Counted from the stretch's first letter, positions 33,811-43,326 are shown. The stretch is DNA of 50,921 nucleotides from Rossellomorea vietnamensis (GCF_001305855.1 NZ_LIXZ01000022.1:1-50921), one strand, 5' to 3'. Program-made: numbers and translations. The notes: generated by a model from the letters alone, not told the origin.

Positions 33811-35025
33811 ATGAGCATGTTCACCATTGCATGGAAAGATATCAGGATCCGCCTCAATGATCGAAAGTCCTTTATCACCCTATTACTGATGCCGATCATC
33901 CTGACAGCCATCCTCGGATCTGCCTTAAGCGGCGCTTTCAGTGAAAACGGATCGCTACCGGAACTGACTGCAGGAGTCGTCGTGAACAAACAAGATGACT
34001 TGGCAGACCGATTCCTTCACGACACCCTGCAGGGAAAAGAATTGAAGGACAGCATCATCTTAAAGAAGTATAAAACAGAAGCCGCTTTGCGGAACGCCAT
34101 CGAGGAGGGAAAAGTGGATGCCGGCCTCGTCATTCCCGACGGTTGGGGAGAAGGGATAATGAAGGGGGGAACCGTACCGGTCAAACTTTTTAAAGATCCT
34201 GGTAAAGACATTCAGTACTCCATCCTTTCCACTATCACAGAATCCTTCACAAAACGTGTGACAACGGTATCGGCGGCTACACGGACCGTGGGTCAGGAGT
34301 TGAGCTCGGCTGTGCCGGTGTCCAGTCAGAATATCGACCTTTCCGCTACAATGAAGGATCTTTCAGAAAAACTTACTGATATTGCAGATTCAAAGGAAAA
34401 CGGGGTCACCACTCAAAAAGGCGGCAAAGAACCCCTTTCTGGCATGCAGTATTACGCTGCCGCCATGGGAGCCATGTTCATCCTGTTCAACACGACCATG
34501 GGAGCCAAAATGGTCATTCAGGAGCGGAACACGGACACATTGGCGAGACTCATGATCAGTCCCATCCGCCACTCTTCCATCATAGGTGGGAAATTCCTTG
34601 GCACCTTTTCGTTCACCGTCCTTCAGTTCACAGTGTTCGTCATGACCACTCATTATATTTTTGGAGTGAACTGGGGCAGTAATATCGCGCAGCTTATCCT
34701 CGTGGGAGTCGCATACTCCGTTTCGGTGTCGGGGCTTGCCATGATGCTTGCCGGTTTCATGACTGAAGAAAAGACCGTCGACTCCATCGGTGGAATTGGT
34801 GTTCAGGTTCTCGCGCTTCTTGGGGGTTCGATGATTCCGTTGGCCTCGTTTCCAGAGTCCATGCAGCAATTCGCCTCCATCGCCCCCAATAAATGGGCCC
34901 TCGGTGGCTTTCTCGATATCATGAACGGGGCATCGTGGGATACCCTCATCCTGCCAGTAACAGTACTCGTACTGATCGGCCTTGCCTCATTGTGGATCGG
35001 TTCATTGAAATTAAAGCTTAGATAA
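33811..35025 (+). CDS. lnrM: ABC-2 permease (LnrM/YfiM-like)
   Basis: Membrane subunit of 404 residues: one N-terminal helix, a large extracytoplasmic domain (about residues 45-210), then five helices near the C terminus, the typical ABC-2 (YhaP/NatB-like) design. ERNTDTLARLMISPIRHSSI is the conserved cytoplasmic loop. AGGAGG upstream. Works with the second permease as heterodimer (family knowledge). Confidence 0.88.
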   Translation: MSMFTIAWKDIRIRLNDRKSFITLLLMPIILTAILGSALSGAFSENGSLPELTAGVVVNKQDDLADRFLHDTLQGKELKDSIILKKYKTEAALRNAIEEGKVDAGLVIPDGWGEGIMKGGTVPVKLFKDPGKDIQYSILSTITESFTKRVTTVSAATRTVGQELSSAVPVSSQNIDLSATMKDLSEKLTDIADSKENGVTTQKGGKEPLSGMQYYAAAMGAMFILFNTTMGAKMVIQERNTDTLARLMISPIRHSSIIGGKFLGTFSFTVLQFTVFVMTTHYIFGVNWGSNIAQLILVGVAYSVSVSGLAMMLAGFMTEEKTVDSIGGIGVQVLALLGGSMIPLASFPESMQQFASIAPNKWALGGFLDIMNGASWDTLILPVTVLVLIGLASLWIGSLKLKLR

Positions 35026-35038
35026 GGAGAGAAATAGG

Positions 35039-36196
35039 ATGGGAAAAATCATCAGCATAGCCGTATTTGAAGTGAAACGACTTTTTAAAAATCGCCGTGC
35101 CTTTCTGCTGCTGTTCGGAATGCCCCTTTTATTCACCTTCATCTTCGGTGGAGTCATAACCGGGGGTGGGGAGAATAAGCCGGAGATTGCCGTGGTAGAT
35201 GAAGATCAGACGGAGGCGTCACAGGCCCTGGTCAATGAAATGAAAGCAAGCGATTCCTTCACATTTACTAAAGGAAATGCCAAGAGAGTTGCCGAACAGT
35301 TCGACAACCAGGAAATAACGGGATATATTTCTGTGGAAAAAGGATTCGAATCAATGCTTCAAAATGCGGAACCGCCGGAAGTCGTATTTGTTTCAGCTCC
35401 TTCCTTCGAAGGGGCAGCCCTTGTGAAGCAGCTTCTCAATGACAGCATTGTGAAACAGAAGGTAAGTGTTGCTGCTGCCAAGCTTTATCAAGAGACAACG
35501 GGTGAAAATCCGGCCGTCATCAAGGAAAAAATCTCAGCTGAACTCACGTCTGTACCGGCTGCCTTTGAAACCGTCTCCGTTACGAAAAATGAAAACGTGC
35601 AATCGATGAACAATCTGACTGCTCGTTCAGCTGGCTTCACGATCATGTTCGTCATGATCGCCATTCTATCAAGCACCGGAATCCTTCTCGAAGCGCGTCA
35701 AAACGGGGTCTGGTACAGAATGATGTCCACTCCTGCCACCAAAGTGGAAGTATTATGTGGATACATGCTGGCATTCTTCGTCATCGGCTGGATCCAGTTT
35801 GGAATCCTGATGACTCTGTCAGAGAAGATTTTTCACATCGAATGGGGAAATCCGTTTGCCAATATGATTCTCGTTTCAAGTCTGCTTCTCTGCAGCATCG
35901 GCCTCGGCCTCTTCCTTGCCGGGTTCGTTAAAACGTCAGAACAGCAATCCGTCTTCGGGAACCTGATTATCATTTCTACCTGCATGATCGCCGGTGTCTA
36001 CTGGCCGGTTGACATCATGCCGGACTCCATTCAAAATATCTCCAGATTTCTTCCGCAGTATTGGGGGATGGAAGGGTTTACGGAGCTGACGGCAAGGGGC
36101 GGAGATATCACGGATATCGTTACCCCAGTAGGGATCCTCCTTGGGTTTGCGGTTATGTTTTTGATGGTGGGTTTGAGAAGGGTGAGGTTTGAGTAA
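35039..36196 (+). CDS. lnrN: ABC-2 permease (LnrN/YfiN-like)
   Basis: Second membrane subunit, 385 residues, identical in length to LnrN. Same layout as its neighbour: N-terminal helix, extracytoplasmic domain, five C-terminal helices; loop EARQNGVWYRMMSTPATKVE. It is 13 bases downstream of the first permease and ends at the operon terminator. Confidence 0.88.
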   Translation: MGKIISIAVFEVKRLFKNRRAFLLLFGMPLLFTFIFGGVITGGGENKPEIAVVDEDQTEASQALVNEMKASDSFTFTKGNAKRVAEQFDNQEITGYISVEKGFESMLQNAEPPEVVFVSAPSFEGAALVKQLLNDSIVKQKVSVAAAKLYQETTGENPAVIKEKISAELTSVPAAFETVSVTKNENVQSMNNLTARSAGFTIMFVMIAILSSTGILLEARQNGVWYRMMSTPATKVEVLCGYMLAFFVIGWIQFGILMTLSEKIFHIEWGNPFANMILVSSLLLCSIGLGLFLAGFVKTSEQQSVFGNLIIISTCMIAGVYWPVDIMPDSIQNISRFLPQYWGMEGFTELTARGGDITDIVTPVGILLGFAVMFLMVGLRRVRFE

Positions 36197-36222
36197 AAGA
36201 AAGTGAATCGAGAACCAACAAG

Positions 36223-36251
36223 AAAAGGCCATGGACCTCCATGGCTTTTTT
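36223..36251. terminator. Bidirectional terminator after the exporter operon
   Basis: AAAAGGCCATGG / CCATGGCTTTTTT, shared with the convergent YIEGIA pair. Confidence 0.85.
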
Positions 36252-36457
36252 CATATCCTGATGACCAAATAATCCCCGTTCGTCATCTGGACAACGTCGG
36301 CTTTCAATCCTTTTGCGATATCAACAGTCATCTCTTTTAATTCCTCAAGATCCTCACTGTATAGTAGAAGCGGTCCACCGTTGATCACTCTGTCCCGGTT
36401 TGAGGTTAGGTAGGCTAATATTTGATAAGGTGGTTTCATTGAATTTTCCCTGCCCAA
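36251..36457 (-). CDS. Capping complex subunit for YIEGIA
   Basis: Small protein of 68 residues: MKPPYQILAYLTSNRDRVIN, then LLLYSEDLEELKEMTVDIAK and GDYLVIRI. This matches the small partner that follows YIEGIA-type membrane proteins in Bacillus. Starts at TTG 36457 (AAAGGGTGA upstream) or at the ATG at 36439. The gap to the YIEGIA gene is only six bases. Confidence 0.75.
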   Translation of the reverse strand: MGRENSMKPPYQILAYLTSNRDRVINGGPLLLYSEDLEELKEMTVDIAKGLKADVVQMTNGDYLVIRI

Positions 36458-36463
36458 GAAGAA

Positions 36464-37381
36464 TCACCCTTTCAAGTTGGTTTTCATGACAGCATGAGAT
36501 TTTTTTGTGCTTTCGAGTAATGGACATTTTTTAACGGCCTCGATGAAAGCATCGATGTCCCGTTTGATCGGCACGAGGGTGATCATGACCTTGCCGTCCT
36601 CATAATCTTTTCTTGTAAACTGATACCGTTTGACCCCCAATGCCCTGCATGCTTCAAATAAGGCGGCCTGACGCTGACCGAAGTTATCGAGGTTGATCCT
36701 GAAGTGATTTTCTTTCGGGTAGATGACAACGGCCATACCTTCTTCAGAAAACAGCTTTTCAGCGTTGTCCGTACCAAGGAGGTTGCTGACATACATGTCA
36801 TCCACATACAAGGAGGAGTGTTTGACGACCACTTTTCCTTCTTTGACTTCTGCAATGTCGCCAATCGTTTTACCCTTGGTGAATCTCTGCAAATAGTAAA
36901 GAAGAGCAAATCCTATCAAAGCACCCCCGGCAATACAGATCCATAGATTATCCAGATTGAGAGCATTGTGGAGGATGGATATCGTAAGGGACGTGACGAG
37001 TGCCACGATAAAGGCAAGATAATTTCTGGCTTCGAATGTTTTGGCGATCCCATCTATGTACGCTTTCCCCCGGTAGGTGAATTCCGTTTCCTCCAAGTCG
37101 CTCAGGCTTTCTTTTTCCATCTTCCGGACATCCCTGAATTGTTGAAGGGCCAGGGTGAGGAACGTCACAGCCACGAAGTTTTTGCTTAATAAAGCGGGAA
37201 TGGCTACGGCTCCCAGGGCCGCAGCTACAAAACCCGTGATGATTTGAATGAAATATCCATTTGGGTAGCTCGGATACTGTCTGAAGTCTTCTTTGATCGT
37301 CAGGATCCTGGCCATTGTTCCAATGATGATCGCACTTGTTATGGTATATAGTTCGTTTGCAGTCAAACCAGTTGATTCCAT
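36464..37381 (-). CDS. YIEGIA family membrane protein (YphB/SeaA-like)
   Basis: Membrane protein of 305 residues named after the YIEGIA motif, here YIDGIA at 108-113. Hydrophobic helices lie before (about 45-80) and after it (about 117-165), and a cytoplasmic C-terminal domain follows. In B. subtilis the homologue is a sporulation/spore-envelope protein (family knowledge). Operon with the small capping subunit. GAGGTGACATCCC precedes the ATG. Confidence 0.85.
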   Translation of the reverse strand: MESTGLTANELYTITSAIIIGTMARILTIKEDFRQYPSYPNGYFIQIITGFVAAALGAVAIPALLSKNFVAVTFLTLALQQFRDVRKMEKESLSDLEETEFTYRGKAYIDGIAKTFEARNYLAFIVALVTSLTISILHNALNLDNLWICIAGGALIGFALLYYLQRFTKGKTIGDIAEVKEGKVVVKHSSLYVDDMYVSNLLGTDNAEKLFSEEGMAVVIYPKENHFRINLDNFGQRQAALFEACRALGVKRYQFTRKDYEDGKVMITLVPIKRDIDAFIEAVKKCPLLESTKKSHAVMKTNLKG

Positions 37382-37465
37382 GGGATGTCACCTCAATTCA
37401 ATGAGTCAATCTGGAATAGTATGGGGAAATGGCAGTTGAATTATGCGGTGTGGGGATGCGAAGAC

Positions 37466-37500
37466 ACAAGAAAGCCAGGCAATTCATTCTGCCTGGCTTA
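37466..37500 (-). terminator. Terminator of ctaA
   Basis: AAGCCAGGCA / TGCCTGGCTT stem right after the ctaA stop; on the minus strand followed by TTCTTGT. Confidence 0.7.
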
Positions 37501-38337
37501 CTTCTTTTGATTAAAATAACTGACTGCCGTCATCCTGCTCAATAGAGCGACGGTAAGGATGGACAGGATCATGTGTACGGACGATGTGACAGGGCTCAGT
37601 TCCTCTGTTTTTACAACAAATCCGCCAAAGGTTGTCAGGATGGATAAGAGGATCAAGAGTAAGGCGGATTTCCTCATGACGTTAAACCTTAACGCAAGGA
37701 AGACGGCATATCCTATGAAGAATAAAGCAATCATACCGAGCAATCCGTGTATCGCATAAGTGAAGTTGGCCAGTTCCACATCCGTGTTCTTGACTTCAAA
37801 TAGTAATTGGCTGAGTTGAAAATGTTTAAACAAGGCACCGATTAACACCTCGAGCATAAGTGCTGAAAACCCGATCAATAAAGGCTTTTTCACTTCATTC
37901 AACTTCAGGTTTCCAGTTCCTCTTTGTAATCCTTCATGAAGGAAAATAAGAGAGATTAATAGAAAGAGGCTGAACATGACATCGAGTGTCGTGAAACCGG
38001 TTGGTGTCCCGAGCAGTACATTCATTCCGCCAATCATCGCCTGAGTGAGCAAGAGAACCAGTGAAAGTAAGGAAATGACTTTCACTGCTTTATCGGTTGT
38101 CTTTCTCCACGCAACGATGGCGTTGATCAGGATGACAAGGCCGAGCAGTGTCGTGAATAACCGGTGAGAGTATTCAATTACGATGCGATAATTGGTGATA
38201 TCCGGGATGACTTTCCCGTTACAAATCGGCCAATCACTCCCGCAGGCATCACCAGAATGTGTCGCTACGACCAGGTTGCCGAGCACCAATGCAGCAATGG
38301 TAACGATGATCGTAAAGAACGAAAATTTATTTTTCAT
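37498..38337 (-). CDS. ctaA: Heme A synthase (CtaA/Cox15 family)
   Basis: Oxidises heme O to heme A for cytochrome oxidase; eight-helix membrane protein of 279 residues. Conserved histidines appear in EYSHRLF, FLHEGL, AIHGLLG and SSVHM, and the outer cysteine pair is ACGSDWPICNG. I chose the ATG at 38337 (GAAAGGA upstream). Unlike the usual arrangement it is not next to ctaB or oxidase genes; instead it is divergent from a metal-sensing arsR and its promoter holds a similar operator. Confidence 0.9.
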   Translation of the reverse strand: MKNKFSFFTIIVTIAALVLGNLVVATHSGDACGSDWPICNGKVIPDITNYRIVIEYSHRLFTTLLGLVILINAIVAWRKTTDKAVKVISLLSLVLLLTQAMIGGMNVLLGTPTGFTTLDVMFSLFLLISLIFLHEGLQRGTGNLKLNEVKKPLLIGFSALMLEVLIGALFKHFQLSQLLFEVKNTDVELANFTYAIHGLLGMIALFFIGYAVFLALRFNVMRKSALLLILLSILTTFGGFVVKTEELSPVTSSVHMILSILTVALLSRMTAVSYFNQKK

Positions 38338-38369
38338 ATCATTGTAGTCCTTTCGTGTTAGAATCAATC

Positions 38370-38392
38370 ATATATTGATATCTGTTCATATA
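38370..38392. promoter_or_regulatory. ArsR-type operator in the ctaA promoter
   Basis: TATATTGATATCTGTTCATA plus TA (38371-38392): an imperfect dyad with the half-site TGTTCATATA, as in CzrA/SmtB operators. Read on the ctaA strand it aligns well with the arsR operator at 38569-38592. Confidence 0.5.
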
Positions 38393-38527
38393 CTAACAGG
38401 ATTGTGAGAAGGAACACAATCGATTGACGTCAATGTCACATAACGTTCATCTATGGATAGAAATGATTGGAAGGCTTGTTCGAAAAAAACATTACAGGGT
38501 GAGATTTCGTCCGGATATCTCATCTGT

Positions 38528-38592
38528 TTGACAGGAACACGTTCTTTTTTTATCATATAAATAAGAATACATGAACACATTGTCATATATTG
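38528..38592 (+). promoter_or_regulatory. arsR-cadA promoter and operator
   Basis: TTGACA (38528-38533), 17-base spacer, TATCAT (38551-38556). The operator (ATACATGAACA ... TGTCATATAT) occupies about 38568-38591, directly at the start of transcription: the standard arrangement for ArsR/SmtB repressors. Confidence 0.7.
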
Positions 38593-38613
38593 AAATAGAA
38601 TAGGAGTGTCGAC

Positions 38614-38976
38614 ATGCGAAAGAATAATAATGAGGAAGAAAATGTAGTGGGGCATAAACAGGATGAAAAAATAGATGAACCGTGTGTGGAGATTGATGAA
38701 GAAACGTTATTTATCGTCACTCAGACGTTTAAAGCACTGTCCGAGCCAACTCGTGTAAAGATTCTTCATCTACTTGCGCAAAAAGAACACTCTGTTAATG
38801 ATATTGCTGAAAAGCTGTCGCTGCTTCAAACGACCGTATCTCATCAGTTACGATTTTTGAAAAATTTACGACTGGTCAAGTATAGACGTGAAGGCACGAC
38901 ACTGTATTATTCTGCCGATGATGATCATGTCATGAATATGCTTCAGCAAACGATGCACCATGCGAGACACCACTAA
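38614..38976 (+). CDS. czrA: ArsR/SmtB family metal-sensing repressor (CzrA-like)
   Basis: Winged-helix repressor of 120 residues: [43 protein letters not shown], wing [12 protein letters not shown]. The last helix [19 protein letters not shown] fits the alpha-5 site DxHx10HxxH that binds Zn/Co in CzrA and SmtB; the alpha-3 cysteine motif ELCV is absent. An N-terminal Cys (EPCVE) recalls CadC. AGGAG precedes the ATG. Upstream of the P-type ATPase it must control. Confidence 0.88.
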   Translation: MRKNNNEEENVVGHKQDEKIDEPCVEIDEETLFIVTQTFKALSEPTRVKILHLLAQKEHSVNDIAEKLSLLQTTVSHQLRFLKNLRLVKYRREGTTLYYSADDDHVMNMLQQTMHHARHH

Positions 38977-38997
38977 GGAACATTGGGGGAGTTCAAG

Positions 38998-41091
38998 ATG
39001 GACGAATATAAGCTTCAAGGACTCACGTGCGGAAACTGCGCGAGAGAAATGGAAGAGGAAATCAATAAGCTTGAAAATGGAGAAGGCTCGAGAATTCTTT
39101 ATAACAGCAGCAAATTAATCCTGTCTGAAGGCGTGGATATGCAAAAAGTGGAGAAGATCCTTTCATCGGATGGAGCTGTCCTTGTGAAGGATCACGGCGA
39201 TGAACATGCCCATGACCACTCCCACGAGCATACGAACAGCAGTCACATGAAAATCCTGCTTGGAATTTCAGCCATCATCTTTTTTTCAGCGATCTATGTA
39301 GATTCACAATTGGATAACCTGGTACCGGTCATCATGTATTTGACGGCTGCTACGACGAGCGGATATCCGACCTTCATCAAGGGAGCAAAGAATGTATTGA
39401 AATTCAAATTCAACATCGACACGCTTATGACCATTGCCTTGATAGGGGCGTTTTCCATAGGAGAATGGAAAGAAGGGACGCTTGTAGCCATTCTATTCGG
39501 CGTCAACGAATTGCTTGAAGGAATGGGCATGGAAAAGGCGAGGAAGTCCATGGAGGAATTATTGAAGGTCGCACCGAAAGAAGCGATTCTGATCGAAGGG
39601 GACCAGGAAAGGATTGTACCGATCAGTTCGTTGAAAACAGGGGACCTCGTCCTTGTGAAATCAGGTCAGAAAATCCCGTCAGACGGGATCGTCGAATCGG
39701 GTAAGAGTTCCGTAAACGAAGCGGCCATCACCGGTGAAGCCATGCCGGTGGAAAAAGAAAAGGATGAGAAAGTGTTCGGGGGAAGCATCAACAATGAAGG
39801 GGTCCTCAAGGTAAGGATTTCGAAAGAATACAAAGATTCTTCCCTTGCGAAAATCCTGCATTTAGTTGAAGAGGCGCAGGAAACCAAAACTCCGACAGAA
39901 CAATTCATCAATCGGTTTGCACGGTATTATACACCGATCATCATGATCGTGTCCGCATTGGTAATACTCGTTCCGCCCCTTCTATTCAATGGTGATTGGG
40001 GAGATTGGTTTTATCAAGGGCTGGCCGTACTCATTGTTGGCTGTCCGTGTGCACTGATCCTGTCGTCTCCGATAGCCATCGTCTCAGGGATTGCCCGCAA
40101 TGCGAAAAACGGGATCCTGGTAAAAGGCGGCGTGTTCCTTGAGCAACTAGGAAAAATTGATACTGTTGCATTTGATAAAACGGGTACGCTGACCAAAGGG
40201 CATCCGTATGTAGAAGAAATGACCGTCTTCGATCAAGAAAACTTTTTCCGGATTGCCGGTTCAATTGAAAAATCATCTTCACATCCGATTGCAAAGGCCG
40301 TCATGAAAAAGATCAGCGAAGACGCAATAAACCAGGCATTCTCGGAACCTGAAGACATCAACACCATCTCGGGGCAAGGGGTATCCGCCGTGATCGAAGG
40401 GAAAACCTACAGAGTCGGAAACGAGAAAAGCCTCGAATGCTCTGTTTCTCCTGAAGTCGAGCAAAGAATCCAAGCGTTGAAAGCGAATGGGTATACCCTT
40501 GTGATCGTCTCAAGCGATACAGACGTTCTTGGATTATTCGGCATCACGGATGAAATCAGGGAAGAAAGTAAGGAAATCATCCAAGACCTTTATGCTGCCG
40601 GTATCAAACAGGCAGTGATGCTGACGGGAGACCATGACAAGACGGCAGAAAAAGTGGCACAGCAAGTAGGGTTGACCAATTATTATGCAGGTCTCCTGCC
40701 AGACGAAAAAGTCGCTAAAGTAAAAGAGCTCACAAGTCAGGGGAAAGTGGCCATGGTCGGTGACGGAATCAACGATGCCCCAGCACTGGCAACAGCTGAC
40801 CTGGGAATCGCCATGGGTAAAGGAACCGACAGTGCCATTGAAACAGCCGATATCGTGCTGATGCAGGATCATCTCGGCAAACTCCCTTCCGCCATCAAGA
40901 TTGCCAAAAGGGTCAATAACATCATTAAGATCAACATTTCCCTGGCATTGGGGTTAAAATTGATAGCATTACTTCTGACCATTCCGGGACTACTGACATT
41001 ATGGATTGCCATCCTGTCTGATATGGGTGCAACCATATTGGTTACGTTGATTAGTTTGACGGTGATGGTTGGGGAGAAGTCGAAGGCGTGA
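38998..41091 (+). CDS. cadA: Cd/Zn/Co-exporting P1B-type ATPase
   Basis: Metal efflux pump of 697 residues. N-terminal HMA-like domain with LTCGNC (Cys11, Cys14), a His-rich loop HGDEHAHDHSHEH (about residues 62-75), membrane metal site CPC (349-351) and phosphorylation motif DKTGT with Asp393; MVGDGINDAPALA is the hinge. CPC plus a His-rich loop points to Zn/Cd/Co. I start at the ATG at 38998 (GGGGGAG six bases before) and not at the TTG at 38983. 21 bases after arsR: same transcript. Confidence 0.94.
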   Translation: MDEYKLQGLTCGNCAREMEEEINKLENGEGSRILYNSSKLILSEGVDMQKVEKILSSDGAVLVKDHGDEHAHDHSHEHTNSSHMKILLGISAIIFFSAIYVDSQLDNLVPVIMYLTAATTSGYPTFIKGAKNVLKFKFNIDTLMTIALIGAFSIGEWKEGTLVAILFGVNELLEGMGMEKARKSMEELLKVAPKEAILIEGDQERIVPISSLKTGDLVLVKSGQKIPSDGIVESGKSSVNEAAITGEAMPVEKEKDEKVFGGSINNEGVLKVRISKEYKDSSLAKILHLVEEAQETKTPTEQFINRFARYYTPIIMIVSALVILVPPLLFNGDWGDWFYQGLAVLIVGCPCALILSSPIAIVSGIARNAKNGILVKGGVFLEQLGKIDTVAFDKTGTLTKGHPYVEEMTVFDQENFFRIAGSIEKSSSHPIAKAVMKKISEDAINQAFSEPEDINTISGQGVSAVIEGKTYRVGNEKSLECSVSPEVEQRIQALKANGYTLVIVSSDTDVLGLFGITDEIREESKEIIQDLYAAGIKQAVMLTGDHDKTAEKVAQQVGLTNYYAGLLPDEKVAKVKELTSQGKVAMVGDGINDAPALATADLGIAMGKGTDSAIETADIVLMQDHLGKLPSAIKIAKRVNNIIKINISLALGLKLIALLLTIPGLLTLWIAILSDMGATILVTLISLTVMVGEKSKA

Positions 41092-41098
41092 AATTAAT

Positions 41099-41138
41099 TG
41101 AAAGGAGCGGGACGATCCCTGCTCCTTTCATTTTTTTA
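41099..41138 (+). terminator. Terminator of arsR-cadA
   Basis: GAAAGGAGCGGG / CCCTGCTCCTTTC and seven T. Confidence 0.88.
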
Positions 41139-41195
41139 TTGGGCATAACAGGGGTTTTCACTGCTGTTAGGAAGATCAGGCTAGGTACCAGAGCT

Positions 41196-41280
41196 GATAA
41201 ATAGCCGGAAAAATTCCGCTTAATTAGTTATTACTATTAAAAATGGCAGAAATAGCCGGAAGATTGAGACCGTCGATTAA
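41196..41280. repeat. Hairpin repeat, family D, left cluster
   Basis: Two units: TAGCCGGAAAAATTCCGCTT (41202-41221), a near-perfect small hairpin, and CCGGAAGATTGAGACCGTCG (41255-41274). The CCGGA starts are 51 bp apart (41205, 41256). The sequence TGAGACCGTCGATTAA here recurs inverted right of the IS element at 43184-43199. Confidence 0.65.
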
Positions 41281-41295
41281 TTCAAGAAAATTTCG

Positions 41296-43125
41296 TTTTT
41301 CACATACTTTTCTACATTTTAAAAATTCTTCATCACTTCACTCCAATGTTCGGTAAAATAAAGATATATCTAACGTATGGAGTGATTGTAATGGCGCACA
41401 TTCAATATAAAACATTTGGCCAACTAACTTTATCAGATTATGAAGTTTTTTCTTCTGTTCCTGCCCATCCTTTCTGGAGCCGGGTAGAAGAGGTGGTTGA
41501 CTTTTCCTTTGCCGATCAACTCTGTGCTCCCCTGTATTCCACAAAGGGACAACGCCCTTATGCTCCCTCCTTAAAATTAAAAATCCATTTTGTGCAACGC
41601 TATCACAATTACTCTGACCGTGAAATGGAAGAGGCCATACTTTATCATCTACATTTAAAACGTTTTTTGGGAGTGCCCGTTTCTTTCAATGGTTTCGATC
41701 ACAGTACCTTGGGTCTCGATCGGGACCGCATGGGTTCGGACCTTTTTGATGCGTGCCATCACCATATCCTTTCCCAGGCTTTGGCGAAAGGGCTATGGGG
41801 AAAGGAAGATGACCGCTGGCTTATCGATTCCTTCCATACTTACGCCAATATTGCGAAGGTGGGTTCCTACCGTCTTATTCAACAGGGAATCCTCCAGATC
41901 ATCCAACATATCAAACGGACATATTCGAAGTTATATACCCACCTTTCCCAGGGCTGTCCCCTCAAAAGCTTCCTGAAACGGCTCTCCGACCAAGCCCCTG
42001 AAGGGGATCGGCTGGTATTATTCAGCCGCCTGGCAGTGGAAGGGTACAGCCTGTTACATTGGCTGGAAAGTGAGAGGGCGAAGCCTTTATTCTGGGCATG
42101 GGAGAACGATAAACAACAGCTTCGCTGTTTAGAACTTCAAGGGATTCTTTATCAGATCCTGCAAGAGAACACCAAACCAGTTAATCCTTACGGCGATGGA
42201 CAGGCACAACCCCAATACAAGGAATTGCCAAAAAAAGAAAAGCCAACGGATCGCATTCGGAGCGCCTATGACCCGGAAGTCAGAGGTGGGCACAAAACGA
42301 AATCTATGACGTTTACTGGAGATAAAATACAGGTCCTGGAGTCGAGGCAGAATGGATTAATCCTGAATACCGAACCCATTCCGGGTAACGAATGGGATGG
42401 AGACCGTCTGGTTCCAATGGTTGAGGAAATGGTCAGTCGCTACCATGTATTGCCGAAGCAAGTCATCGGGGATACGGCTTATGGCACGGGGGGGAATCGC
42501 CAGAAAATAAAAGAGATGCAGATTTTACTGAGCGCCCCTATACAAAGAAGTACAAATCCGACAGGATTATTAGAAAGCAATTGGTTTGTTTATGATCCAA
42601 GCATGGATGAGGTTACCTGCCCTCTTGGATACTCGACTTCTAAAAAAGTACGCAATAACAAAAATCAGGGCTATCAATTTAAATTTCAAGGTGAAACGTG
42701 TCAAGCTTGCCCCTTGTTTGACCAATGCACGACCAATGAAAAAGGGCGGACCGTCTTTATCAGTGATTTTTATGAAATCATGGAACAAGGAAAGTCCTAT
42801 AATCAAACCGATGAAGGAAAAAACGCATTGAGGGCCAGGTACGATGTGGAGAGAACGAATCATGAAGCTGCCAACCATCACGGGCTTAGAAAACCAAGAA
42901 CTAGAGGGAGAGAATCATTAAGGATTACGTCCAAGTTGACGGCCATGGTCATCAATGTGAAAATCATGGTTAAAAAATTAGCTGAATCCATCCAGCCCTT
43001 TTACCGCTACAAAAATTGCGAAAATCGGGTAAAGGCCCCCGTCTGCCCAAATTAGGGAAATGATAACAAATAGAGGGCCCCTACAAGAGGGAAAACCAAT
43101 TATATAATGAAAGTTTGTGAAAAAT
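41296..43125 (+). mobile_element. IS1182-family insertion sequence
   Basis: About 1.83 kb with one transposase gene. Probable terminal inverted repeats: TTTTTCACATACTTT at 41296-41310 and its imperfect inverse GAAAGTTTGTGAAAAAT at 43109-43125. I could not define a target duplication. The element sits inside a cluster of family D hairpin repeats. Confidence 0.75.
41391..43055 (+). CDS. IS1182-family transposase
   Basis: DDE transposase of 554 residues: the N-terminal DUF772-like part (YAPSLKLKIHFVQRYHNYSD, DREMEEAILYHLHLKRFLG), the catalytic strands WLIDSFHTYANI and VIGDTAYGTGGN, a zinc-like cysteine cluster (GETCQACPLFDQC) and the final ERTNHEAANHHGLRKPRTRG with the catalytic Glu. No frame damage, so it may be active. 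ATG at 41391 follows TGGAGTG. Confidence 0.92.
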   Translation: MAHIQYKTFGQLTLSDYEVFSSVPAHPFWSRVEEVVDFSFADQLCAPLYSTKGQRPYAPSLKLKIHFVQRYHNYSDREMEEAILYHLHLKRFLGVPVSFNGFDHSTLGLDRDRMGSDLFDACHHHILSQALAKGLWGKEDDRWLIDSFHTYANIAKVGSYRLIQQGILQIIQHIKRTYSKLYTHLSQGCPLKSFLKRLSDQAPEGDRLVLFSRLAVEGYSLLHWLESERAKPLFWAWENDKQQLRCLELQGILYQILQENTKPVNPYGDGQAQPQYKELPKKEKPTDRIRSAYDPEVRGGHKTKSMTFTGDKIQVLESRQNGLILNTEPIPGNEWDGDRLVPMVEEMVSRYHVLPKQVIGDTAYGTGGNRQKIKEMQILLSAPIQRSTNPTGLLESNWFVYDPSMDEVTCPLGYSTSKKVRNNKNQGYQFKFQGETCQACPLFDQCTTNEKGRTVFISDFYEIMEQGKSYNQTDEGKNALRARYDVERTNHEAANHHGLRKPRTRGRESLRITSKLTAMVINVKIMVKKLAESIQPFYRYKNCENRVKAPVCPN

Positions 43126-43182
43126 CCCGATAAAATTCACAAAGTCTGTAAAATAAGGTGTAGAAGAGAATTAAACTACAAC

Positions 43183-43326
43183 TTAATCGACGGTCTCAGA
43201 TTTCCGTCTATTCACCTGAAAACACAAAAATGGTTGGATTTTTCTGTGCATAAGCGGAACTCGTCCGCCTATCTATACCCAAAACGAGGTCCGAGCTGAT
43301 TATAACCGGAAAATCTCCGTTTATAA
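43183..43326. repeat. Hairpin repeat, family D, right cluster
   Basis: Three units: TTAATCGACGGTCTCAGATT (continuing to TTCCGTCTATT), TAAGCGGAACTCGTCCGCCT (43251-43270) and ATAACCGGAAAATCTCCGTT (43302-43321). CGG starts at about 43191, 43255 and 43307, so distances are 64 and 52 bp. Base changes on one arm are often matched on the other. Confidence 0.65.

Noticed and set aside
34390..34869. Minus-strand frame opposite the first permease gene
   Set aside because: Shadow frame; highly charged product with no start signal.
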